Shown: in pieces, positions 1-6,374 of the stretch | How the letters are laid out: each line of letters opens with the position of its first letter | How positions within the stretch are numbered: the stretch's first letter is position 1 | Origin: JANNGZ01 sp031404155 | Lineage (GTDB): Bacteria; Pseudomonadota; Gammaproteobacteria; Burkholderiales; Burkholderiaceae_C | Direction: 5' to 3' | DNA: 8,527 nucleotides | Assembly (NCBI GenBank): GCA_031404155.1 | Contig: JANNGZ010000419.1 | Coordinates: 1 to 8,527, forward strand | The notes under the pieces: generated by a model | The model's database searches: none | Seen by the model: only the letters and a program-made list of their open reading frames with translations | Told to the model about the DNA's origin: nothing | Position numbers and translations under genes: made by a program

Positions 1-1
1 C

Positions 2-2635
2 ACGCAGCCGCGCGCGCCGGCGCGCCCGCCCGGCGTGCTGAGGCCGCCGCGCCTGGTCGGACGCGAGGAGCCGTGGCGCTGCTTGCAGGCGAGCGCCGAC
101 GCCGCGGGCGTCGTGCTGATCAGCGGCGAAGCGGGCATCGGAAAATCGCGCCTGCTCGGCGACTTTGCCGCCACGGCGAGCCGGGCTGTCGCCTGCAGCG
201 CGCGGCCGGGCGACGCCAGTCTGCCGTTCGCATTGCTGGCGCGCGTGGTGCGTGCGCTGGTGCAGGCCTTCGGGCCGACGAGCACCGACTGGGCCCGGGG
301 CGAGCTGGCGCGCATCGTCCCCGAGTTGGGCGCCGCGCCTGCCGGCGAGCTGGCCGTGTTGCGCTTGCAGCAAGCGATGGTTCTGGCGTTGTCGCAAGCG
401 CGCGCGGCCGGCTTGACGCTCGTCGTGGTCGATGACCTGCATTTCGCCGACGCGTCGAGCCTCGAGTTGCTGCCGGCACTGATCGCCGCCGGACGCGAAT
501 TGCGACTCGCCTGGTTGCTGGCCACGCGCGCCGGCGAGATGCCGCCCGCGCTGCGCGGCTGGCTCGATGCACATGCAAGCGCCGACGTCGAGCGGCTGCT
601 GCTCGGAGCGCTCGATGCGCCCGCGGTGCACGCCGTTCTCGAATCGCTCGCCATCCCCGGTTTCGACGCCGCCGCATGGGCGCCGGCGCTGCGCCGGCAC
701 ACCGGCGGCAACCCGATGTTCCTGCTGGAGACGCTGATCGCGCTGCTCGACCGCGACCCCGCCGCGCTGTGCGCGCCGCCGCGCGATCTGCCGGCGCCCG
801 CGCAGGTGGGAGCGTTGATCGAGCGGCGGCTGCACCAGCTTGGGCCCGCGGCGCTGCGGCTGGCGCGGCTGGCGGCACTGGCCGGACAGGACTTCAGCGT
901 CGAGCTCGCGGCCGCCGTGCTCCGCCAGCACCCGCTCGACATCGCGGATGCCTGGCGCGAACTGGACGCGGCGCAGCTGATCCGCGACAGCGCGTTCGCG
1001 CATGACTTGATCCTCGAAGCGGCCCAGCGGGCGGTGCCGCAGCCCATTGCCCGCGAACTGCACGGCGAGGTGGCGCAGTGGCTGGAGCGCCATGACGGCC
1101 CGCCGGCCCGCGTCGCCGCGCACTGGCACGCGGCGCAGCGCTGGCCGCAGGCCGGCGCGAGCTTCCTCGCCGCCAGCGCCGTCGCGCACCGCGCGTCGCA
1201 GCGCCAGCTCGAGGCCGAGCTGGCGGCCCGGGCCGCCGAGTGCTTCACCGAGGCGGGCGACCAGACCGGCGAGTTCGCCGCACGCGAGCGGGTCTTCCAC
1301 GCGCTGCGCTACGTCGACGGCTTCGATGCCCAGACGGCGAGCGTCGCAGCGCTCGCCGGGCTGGCACAGACGCCGGCGCAACAGGCGGCCGCACTCGAGG
1401 CGCGCGCCATGCTCGCCAGCGACCACCAGCAGGACGAGGCAGCGCTGGCGGCCGCGCGCGAAGCCGGCGAGATCGCGCGGGCGCTCGGGGACGCGGCGCG
1501 CTCTCTCTCTGTGGTGCGCCTGGAGGCGCGCGCGCTGAGCCGGATGAACCGCGCTGCCGAGGCGCTGGAACTGCTGCACCGCCACGTCGAGGCGGCCCGT
1601 GCCCGGCCCGACGATCCGGTGGGTGCACGCGTGCTGTCCGACCTCGGCGCCACCTTGATCATCTGCGACCGCCACGAGGAGGCGCTGCCGCTGCTCGACG
1701 ACGCCCTCGCGACGGCGACACTGCTCGAGGACTGGGGCCTTGCCCAGGAGGTCTTGCAGCACCAGGGCTGGGCGCTGTCCAACCTGGGTGAACTGGTGGC
1801 TTGCACGGCGACCTACGAAAATGCAAGGAGCATGCGCACCCGGTTCGGGGCGGAACAGGAAGCCTTCGGCGCGCATGACGTGGGCCTGGCACGGCACTAC
1901 AAGGAACTTGGCCGCTTCCGGGAGGCGCTGGAGTTGCTGGACGCGGTGCGTTCGTGGCTATCGAAGAGCCTCCGGTCGGGAATTGGGACGGTCGCCGACG
2001 TGGAACTCGCCAACTGCTGGCTCTGGCTGGGCCAGACGGCTCGCGCCGCGACGGCACTCCCGCCGGCGGCGGCGGGAGCAGCGGCCACGGTGCGGGCCGG
2101 CCACCTGCTCGCGCAGGCCCGCATCGCCCTGCAACAACAACGTCCCGCTGCGCTCCTGCTGCGCGAGGCCCTGCAGCTGGCCGAAACCGAGGGGCGGGCC
2201 TACTACCGGCTGGTGCTGCAGGGCGAACTCAGCCGCGCATTGCCGCCGGACGAGGCCGCAGCGCTGGCGCTTTCGGCGCTGGCGGAAAGCCGGGCGCTGC
2301 GCCTGCCGGTCACCACCGAGCCGTTGACGGCGCGGGCCGCCGACGCCTTGCGCCGCGCCGGCCGGGCCGCCGAGGCCGCGGCACTTGCGCGGCAGGTCGT
2401 CGACAACCTCGCCCGCCGGGCGCCTGTGGCGATCTACCCCGCCGAGTACGCGTGGATCGCGCACCAGTGCCTGGCGCTGGCCGGCGACCAGACCGCGGCC
2501 GACGCGGCGCTTCGATGGGCCGTCCACTGGGTGCGGCACGTGGCCCTGCCGAACGTCCCCGACGAATTCCGCGACGCCTTCCTGCACCGCAACCCGGTCA
2601 ACCGGGACGTGCTCGCCGCGGCGTCGCGCCTGTAG
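2..2635 (+). CDS. STAND/AAA_16-type ATPase transcriptional regulator, 5'-partial
   Basis: Large signal-transduction ATPase of the STAND class (MalT/AfsR-like). Numbering from the GTG at 35, the Walker A motif GEAGIGKS is at residues 31-38, the Walker B motif LVVVDDLH ends near residue 136, and the STAND signature HTGGNPMFLLE starts near residue 222. The rest, to residue 866, is Ala/Leu/Arg-rich and helical, consistent with degenerate TPR-like repeats. It ends in the motif DEFRDAFLHRNPVNRDVL. The frame is open from base 2 with a Pro/Ala/Arg-rich linker and no ribosome binding site, so the GTG at 35 is unlikely to be the true start. Relatives usually carry an N-terminal winged-helix plus BTAD domain before the ATPase, which would lie outside the window (inference). 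No helix-turn-helix is visible in the part present. Two degraded copies of its C-terminus lie at 5945-6174 and beyond 8361. The effector and targets are unknown. A LuxR-type regulator without a C-terminal HTH, or a sensor ATPase, are alternatives. Confidence 0.78.
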   Translation, partial: TQPRAPARPPGVLRPPRLVGREEPWRCLQASADAAGVVLISGEAGIGKSRLLGDFAATASRAVACSARPGDASLPFALLARVVRALVQAFGPTSTDWARGELARIVPELGAAPAGELAVLRLQQAMVLALSQARAAGLTLVVVDDLHFADASSLELLPALIAAGRELRLAWLLATRAGEMPPALRGWLDAHASADVERLLLGALDAPAVHAVLESLAIPGFDAAAWAPALRRHTGGNPMFLLETLIALLDRDPAALCAPPRDLPAPAQVGALIERRLHQLGPAALRLARLAALAGQDFSVELAAAVLRQHPLDIADAWRELDAAQLIRDSAFAHDLILEAAQRAVPQPIARELHGEVAQWLERHDGPPARVAAHWHAAQRWPQAGASFLAASAVAHRASQRQLEAELAARAAECFTEAGDQTGEFAARERVFHALRYVDGFDAQTASVAALAGLAQTPAQQAAALEARAMLASDHQQDEAALAAAREAGEIARALGDAARSLSVVRLEARALSRMNRAAEALELLHRHVEAARARPDDPVGARVLSDLGATLIICDRHEEALPLLDDALATATLLEDWGLAQEVLQHQGWALSNLGELVACTATYENARSMRTRFGAEQEAFGAHDVGLARHYKELGRFREALELLDAVRSWLSKSLRSGIGTVADVELANCWLWLGQTARAATALPPAAAGAAATVRAGHLLAQARIALQQQRPAALLLREALQLAETEGRAYYRLVLQGELSRALPPDEAAALALSALAESRALRLPVTTEPLTARAADALRRAGRAAEAAALARQVVDNLARRAPVAIYPAEYAWIAHQCLALAGDQTAADAALRWAVHWVRHVALPNVPDEFRDAFLHRNPVNRDVLAAASRL

Positions 2636-2642
2636 TCCACGA

Positions 2643-2671
2643 CTCCCTTTCCCGTCTGCGGGAGAAGGGAG
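2643..2671. terminator. Hairpin between convergent genes, possible bidirectional terminator or REP-like palindrome
   Basis: CTCCCTT plus TCCCG (2643-2654) pairs with CGGGA plus GAAGGGAG (2659-2671) around a TCTG loop, giving about 12 base pairs with one bulged base. It starts 8 bp after the stop of the + strand regulator and lies 26 bp beyond the stop of the - strand ATPase gene, where a shared terminator is expected. No clear T-run follows on either strand, so it is not a textbook intrinsic terminator. The CCCG-loop-CGGGAG core resembles dispersed palindromic repeats seen in many high-GC proteobacterial genomes. Confidence 0.45.
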
Positions 2672-2696
2672 CGGGAGTCACTCCGCGGCCAGGCCG

Positions 2697-3854
2697 TTAC
2701 GGCGCCCCCGACGCGACCGCATCGAACCCCGCTCGCGCAATCGAATCGCCCACCCGCTCGATCCCGGCCGCCTGATCGACGATCCAGCCGCGGGTTGCAT
2801 CCACGTCCGGCATCGCCTCGCGCAAGGTGCGCACGGCACGCGCGTGGTCGCCGCGGCCGGCTTTGATCTCGACGGCGATGCGTTCGCGGCCGCGGTCGAG
2901 CACGAGGTCGATCTCGGCGCCTGCGGCGGTGCGCCAGAAGTAGGCCTGCGCGCTCGGGTGGATCAGGCGCTCGCGGCGCAGCAGATCCTCGATCACGAAC
3001 CCCTCCCAGCTCGCGCCGCGCGACGGGTGCGAATCCAGCTCCTGCGCGCTCGAGATGTTGAGCAGGTGGTGCAGCAACCCGCTGTCGCGCAGATAGACCT
3101 TCGGCGCTTTCGTCAGGCGCTTGCCGACGTTGCGAAAGTACGGCGGCAGCCGGCGCAGCAGGTAGATCGATTCCAGCACGTCCAGGTGCCGCAGCAAGGT
3201 GTGGTGCGACACGCCGAGCGAGGCACCGAGTGCCGAGGCGTTCAGCAGGCCGCCGTGCTGATGCGCCAGCATGGTGAGCAAGCGCCGCATGAACAGTGGA
3301 TCGGCCCGCACGCCGTACTGCGGCAGGTCGCGCTCCAGCACCAGGCGCAGGTACGACTCCCACCAGACCCGAAAGTCGCCGCGCAGCGCATCCGGGAACC
3401 CGCCGCCGAGCCACAGCTGCTGCCAAGCCCTCGCGTCGGGCCCTTGGGCGGCCTCCTGCGCGGTCAGCGGGTCCAGTTCGATCACCGCGGCACGCCCGGC
3501 CAGCGACTCCGACACGCCGCGCACCAGCGCCGGCTGCGCCGAGCCGAGGACGATGAAGCGGCCGGGGTGCGAGCGCTGCGCGTCCACCGCGCCGCGCAGC
3601 GCATTGAACACTGCAGGCACCGCCTGGGCTTCGTCGAGGATCAGACCCGTGGCGGCGCCGGTGTCCAGCTCGTAGCGCGCGTCCTGGCTGAAGCGCTCTG
3701 CCGTTCTCGGGTCCTCGAGGTCCAGATAGCGGTGGGCGCCGAACGCCGAGCGCGCCAGGGTCGTCTTGCCGACCTGGCGCGCGCCCAGCACGACGACCAC
3801 CGGGAACGAGGCGGCGGCGGCCAACAACGCCGGGACGAGCGAGCGCGGGAACAT
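2697..3854 (-). CDS. AAA ATPase of the DUF4143 family
   Basis: 385-residue P-loop ATPase of the AAA_14/DUF4143 family, widespread in bacteria and archaea and of unproven function. Walker A is GARQVGKT at residues 24-31 and Walker B is LILDEAQ at 71-77. A sensor-like LGSAQPAL (103-110) is followed by SESLAGR, typical of the family. Residues about 203-240 form a winged-helix-like segment (LLNASALGASLGVSHHTLLR). The C-terminal part looks like a PD-(D/E)XK nuclease fold: E284 in WEGF, D316 in AEIDLV, and E329/K331 in VEIKAG are all retained, so the site may be competent. Length is normal for the family. The frame stays open upstream to 4241, but that extension is antisense to the Ig-cytochrome gene; the ATG at 3854 is followed directly by the conserved start of the ATPase. 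No Shine-Dalgarno sequence precedes it. It is monocistronic, converges on the regulator and diverges from the lipoprotein gene. The AT-rich leader contrasts with the GC-rich body and may mark acquisition by transfer. Confidence 0.9.
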   Translation of the reverse strand: MFPRSLVPALLAAAASFPVVVVLGARQVGKTTLARSAFGAHRYLDLEDPRTAERFSQDARYELDTGAATGLILDEAQAVPAVFNALRGAVDAQRSHPGRFIVLGSAQPALVRGVSESLAGRAAVIELDPLTAQEAAQGPDARAWQQLWLGGGFPDALRGDFRVWWESYLRLVLERDLPQYGVRADPLFMRRLLTMLAHQHGGLLNASALGASLGVSHHTLLRHLDVLESIYLLRRLPPYFRNVGKRLTKAPKVYLRDSGLLHHLLNISSAQELDSHPSRGASWEGFVIEDLLRRERLIHPSAQAYFWRTAAGAEIDLVLDRGRERIAVEIKAGRGDHARAVRTLREAMPDVDATRGWIVDQAAGIERVGDSIARAGFDAVASGAP

Positions 3855-3890
3855 GAATTGTATTTTGGAAGTGATTATTCCAATTTGCAA
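3855..3890 (-). promoter_or_regulatory. AT-rich leader of the DUF4143 ATPase gene with an inverted repeat
   Basis: This is the most AT-rich stretch in the window and abuts the ATPase start codon. It contains TTGGAA (3865-3870), 7 bp, then TTCCAA (3878-3883), a perfect 6-bp inverted repeat. On the - strand AATAAT (3878-3873) or TACAAT (3862-3857) could act as a -10 element, and TTGCAA or TTGGAA as weak -35 elements; no pair has ideal spacing. There is no ribosome binding site, so a leaderless or very short leader transcript is possible. The inverted repeat could be an operator, perhaps for autoregulation (inference). Confidence 0.4.
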
Positions 3891-3970
3891 GTCTGTTGCA
3901 GGACGAATCCGCCATCTCTTCCCTCGGCGTGGACCGGCACCCCCTAACTTCGCAGCGCGCGCCGGCGCGC

Positions 3971-4006
3971 CAGTAACGCTCCAAGAACGCACCCCCCGCG
4001 ATCGTG
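3971..4006 (+). promoter_or_regulatory. Candidate regulator site: 11-bp-period direct repeat upstream of the Ig-cytochrome gene
   Basis: CAGTAACGC (3971-3979) and CAAGAACGC (3982-3990) are two half-sites starting exactly 11 bp apart, followed after AC and 8 nt by ATCGTG (4001-4006). The same arrangement precedes the exported protein gene on the other strand at 8294-8328, reading toward its gene. Across the 22-bp double repeat the two loci match at 18 positions. The site ends about 50 nt before the ATG. The GATCGT overlapping the ATCGTG could be a poor -10 element. Binding by a regulator of the gene-1 family is a hypothesis. Confidence 0.45.
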
Positions 4007-4041
4007 CCTGGGCGGTGGCCGACGGGCGGCCGCCGTCAACC

Positions 4042-4049
4042 AAAGGGGG
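4042..4049 (+). promoter_or_regulatory. Ribosome binding site of the Ig-cytochrome gene
   Basis: AAAGGGGG lies 7 nt before the ATG at 4057. It decides the start against the open frame that extends back to 3766, which lacks such a signal and would bury the signal peptide. Confidence 0.75.
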
Positions 4050-4056
4050 CACTGAC

Positions 4057-5745
4057 ATGAGCACGACATGGACACGCTGGATGCGCGCCTGGGCGGCACC
4101 GGCGATCTTCTCCTTCCTCGCCGCTTGCGGCGGCGGCAACAACCCGGCTACGCCGGTCGCGCCAGCCGTCACCACGCAACCGGAGAGCGCCACAGTCACC
4201 CCGGGCCAGAACGCCACCTTCAGTGTCGCTGCCAGCGGCACCGACCCGCTTGTCTACCAATGGCTGCGCAACGGCATCGATGTGGCCGGCGCCGCGTCGG
4301 CCAACCTGACGGTCAACGCCGCGGCCGCCGACAACGGCACGCTCTACACGGTGGTGGTGAGCAACGCGGCCGGCAGCGCGACCAGCAATGCCGCGATGCT
4401 GACGGTCAACACGGTCGTCGCACCGGCGATCGGCACCGAGCCCGCCGCCATCAGCGTGACCGCGGGCAGCCCCGCCACCTTCACGGTAGTGGCCAGCGGC
4501 AGCAACCCGCTCACCTACCAGTGGCGGCGCAACGGCATCGACCTGGCCGGCGCCACCTCGGCAAGCCTGACCGTGACCGCTGCGGCCGGTGACAACGGCG
4601 TGCTCTACACCGTGGTTGTGAGCAACGCCGCCGGCAGCGCGACCAGCAACGGCGCGACGCTGACGGTGAACACCGTCGTTGCGCCGGCGATCGGCACCGA
4701 GCCCGCCGCCGCCAGCGTCGCCGCCGGCGGCCCGGCCACCTTCACCGTGGTGGCGAGCGGCAGCGACCCGCTGGCCTACCAATGGCGGCGCAACGCCAAC
4801 GACATCGCCGGCGCCACCGGCGCCAGCTACACGCTCGCTGCGGCAGCGCCGGCCGACAACGGCGCCGTGTTCTCGGTGCGCGTGTCCAACGCCGGCGGCG
4901 AGGTGCTGAGTGCAGACGCAGCCCTCACCGTGACGGCCGCTGCCGTCGCGCCGGTGATCACGACACAGCCGGCGAGCCAGACCGTCAACGCCGGGCAGAC
5001 CGCGAACTTCGCCGTCGTCGCCACCGGCTCGGCGCCGCTGACCTACCAGTGGCGCAGGAACGGCAGCGACATCGCCGGCGCCACGGGGCAGCGCTACAGC
5101 ACGGGGAGGACGGTGGCCGCCGACAACGGCGCGCGGTTTTCCGTCGTCGTCGGCAATGCAGCGTCGATCACGACCACCAGCAGCGAAGCCGTGCTGACCG
5201 TGACGTCGGCGCTCGTCGCGCCCTCGATCGTCACGCAGCCGGCCAACGCCAGCGTAAACGTCGGCGCCAGCGCCACCTTCAACGTCGGAGCCACCGGCTC
5301 GGCGCCCTTGACGTACCAGTGGCGCAAGAACGGCGTGCCGATCGCTGGCGCCGACGCGGCCAACTACACCACGCCGGCGGCGGTGGCGGGCGACAACGGC
5401 GCCAGGTTCGACGTCTCGGTGAGCAATGGCGCGGGTTCGATCGCCAGTGCGAGCGCGACGCTCACCGTGTCACAGGAAGACCCGGCCATGATTGCGCTTC
5501 TGCAGCTGAAGAACTGTCTGGCTTGTCACGCCACTGCCAGGAAGCTGATTGGGCCAAGTTGGGACGAGGTCACTGCGCGCTACACCGGGCAGCCCGGTGC
5601 GGAGAACTACCTCGCCTCCAAAATCATCGCGGGTGGCGCTGGAGCCTGGGGCGTCATTCCCATGCCATCGAGCCCTCACGTCAGTGACGCCGAGGCCAGG
5701 CAAATCGCGCAGTGGCTCTTGACACGCTCGCCGACGCCGCCCTGA
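4057..5745 (+). CDS. Exported lipoprotein: five Ig-like domains fused to a class I c-type cytochrome
   Basis: 562-residue exported protein. A lipoprotein signal peptide ends at LAAC with the lipidated cysteine at residue 24; the following Gly suggests outer-membrane sorting. Five Ig-like domains follow at residues 35-121, 122-208, 209-297, 298-387 and 388-476. Each has AP(A/V/S)xxTxP at its start, a YQWxxNG core, a DNG turn and a VSNAxG-like strand; they contain no cysteines, so no disulfide holds the fold. Residues 477-562 are a cytochrome c domain of the c551/c552 type: heme motif CLACH at 487-491, KLIGPSW after it, and the distal ligand M536 within VIPMPSSP. Heme attachment would use the cytochrome c maturation machinery in the periplasm. 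The Ig stalk probably holds the heme domain away from the membrane or binds a partner (inference). Domains 1 and 2 are nearly duplicate at DNA level. It is monocistronic and divergent from the DUF4143 gene. The electron partner is unknown. Confidence 0.9.
   Translation: MSTTWTRWMRAWAAPAIFSFLAACGGGNNPATPVAPAVTTQPESATVTPGQNATFSVAASGTDPLVYQWLRNGIDVAGAASANLTVNAAAADNGTLYTVVVSNAAGSATSNAAMLTVNTVVAPAIGTEPAAISVTAGSPATFTVVASGSNPLTYQWRRNGIDLAGATSASLTVTAAAGDNGVLYTVVVSNAAGSATSNGATLTVNTVVAPAIGTEPAAASVAAGGPATFTVVASGSDPLAYQWRRNANDIAGATGASYTLAAAAPADNGAVFSVRVSNAGGEVLSADAALTVTAAAVAPVITTQPASQTVNAGQTANFAVVATGSAPLTYQWRRNGSDIAGATGQRYSTGRTVAADNGARFSVVVGNAASITTTSSEAVLTVTSALVAPSIVTQPANASVNVGASATFNVGATGSAPLTYQWRKNGVPIAGADAANYTTPAAVAGDNGARFDVSVSNGAGSIASASATLTVSQEDPAMIALLQLKNCLACHATARKLIGPSWDEVTARYTGQPGAENYLASKIIAGGAGAWGVIPMPSSPHVSDAEARQIAQWLLTRSPTPP
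4159..5484 (+). repeat. Five tandem Ig-domain coding repeats of 261-270 bp
   Basis: Units run 4159-4419, 4420-4680, 4681-4947, 4948-5217 and 5218-5484. Units 1 and 2 are the same length (261 bp) and share long near-identical stretches. The boundaries of units 2 and 3 also match: GCGATCGGCACCGAGCCC occurs at both, 261 bp apart. Units 4 and 5 are more diverged and more like each other (ATGSAPLTYQWR in both). The pattern implies recent duplication at the 5' end of the array, and copy number may vary between strains. Confidence 0.9.
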
Positions 5746-5944
5746 GCAGCAATGTGCCGACGCCACTTGCGGCGAGTGTGGCGGCGCGGTGCGAAGTGGC
5801 CGTGGCAGGGCGAATGAAGGCCCCGCCCAGCTCGCCCCGCCGGGACGTCGGCCGCGCGCGCCGCGCTCACGCAGGCGGTGGTGGTGTCGGCTTGCCAGCG
5901 CAGTGCTCGGCGTTCAAGCCCCGGGCGGCAGCTCCCGGCCGCAG

Positions 5945-6174
5945 GCTTGGAGAATCCTGCATCGCGGCTTCGAGCAGGCTGGCGACCGCAGCGCGGCGCT
6001 CGACGCGCTCGCACGCTCCGCGCAGTGGACACGCGAGACGAACGTCCCCCGCGCTCGACGCGCTCGCACGCTCCGCGCAGTGGACGCGCGAGACGAACGT
6101 CCCCCGACGAATTTCGCGGCGGCTTCCTGCATCGCAACCCGATCAACCGGGACGTGCTCGCCGCGGCGTCGCGC
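5945..6174 (+). pseudogene. Degraded 3' end of a STAND/AAA regulator related to gene 1
   Basis: The frame from 5945 reads AWRILHRGFEQAGDRSAALD and on to QWTRETNVP, matching the region of gene 1 that reads AWIAHQCLALAGDQTAAD. After a frameshift the frame at 6106 reads DEFRGGFLHRNPINRDVL, matching its final motif. Over the last 69 bp (6106-6174 against 2561-2629) the DNA differs at only five positions. Frame is broken by an extra C in the run before GAC (five against four in gene 1) and by a 55-bp tandem duplication. No stop remains at the expected place; the frame reads on into SPAPPVTK. Nothing upstream of 5945 is recognisable as the ATPase, so only about 75 codons survive. Confidence 0.8.
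5996..6105 (+). repeat. 55-bp tandem duplication within the regulator remnant
   Basis: Units 5996-6050 and 6051-6105 are adjacent and identical except for one base (A at 6031, G at 6086). The length is not a multiple of three, so it shifts the reading frame and supports loss of function. Both copies end in five Cs. Confidence 0.95.
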
Positions 6175-6374
6175 TCGCCCGCTCCCCCCGTGACTAAGCG
6201 CGAGAAGCTGCCAGCCTCCAAGAAGCAAGTCGCACCTCCATCTCCCCCAGCCGGTGCGGTAGCGGCAGGCTTTGAGATCTCGCGAAGTCGGAGTGGCTGC
6301 TACCGCGGGGCGACACGCGTGCACCTTGCCTGCACTCGGCCGGCTCTCGGCCACCGCGCCGGTGAGGATCAGCC

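Larger units (their letters stand above)
5746..6374. other. Gene-free region between convergent genes, holding a decayed regulator 3' end
   Basis: No intact gene is supported in these 629 bp. The first 199 bp (5746-5944) show no recognisable coding signal and only a weak 6-bp inverted repeat. The middle (5945-6174) is the regulator remnant listed separately. The last 200 bp carry an inverted repeat, GCGGTAGC at 6256-6263 and GCTACCGC at 6299-6306, and a small palindrome GAGATCTC at 6274-6281. No tRNA, insertion sequence or transposase trace was seen. Confidence 0.65.

Noticed and set aside
35..37. GTG as the start of the regulator gene
   Set aside because: The frame is open to the left edge, no ribosome binding site is present, and the codons before it read as a Pro/Ala/Arg linker; the gene most likely begins outside the window.
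3957..3970. 14-bp palindrome GCGCGCCGGCGCGC
   Set aside because: The same palindrome occurs at 12-25 inside the regulator reading frame; strings of this kind are expected by chance at this GC content.
2434..3984. Long - strand open frame of 516 codons overlapping the ATPase gene
   Set aside because: It is a shifted shadow of the DUF4143 gene and the regulator 3' end, with Arg/Pro/Ala-rich content caused by high GC and no family motif.
3766..4056. Upstream extension of the Ig-cytochrome gene
   Set aside because: It would place the signal peptide inside the protein; the AAAGGGGG site and signal sequence fix the start at 4057.
3855..4241. Upstream extension of the DUF4143 gene
   Set aside because: It runs antisense to the start of the lipoprotein gene and through the AT-rich promoter region; the conserved protein starts at 3854.
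5761..5783. CGCCAC/GTGGCG hairpin as terminator of the Ig-cytochrome gene
   Set aside because: Only six pairs with an 11-base loop and no T-run; too weak to call.
5676..6221. - strand open frame of 181 codons across the gene-free region
   Set aside because: It is antisense to the regulator remnant; its likeness to an antisense frame over the gene-1 3' end simply reflects the sense-strand homology.
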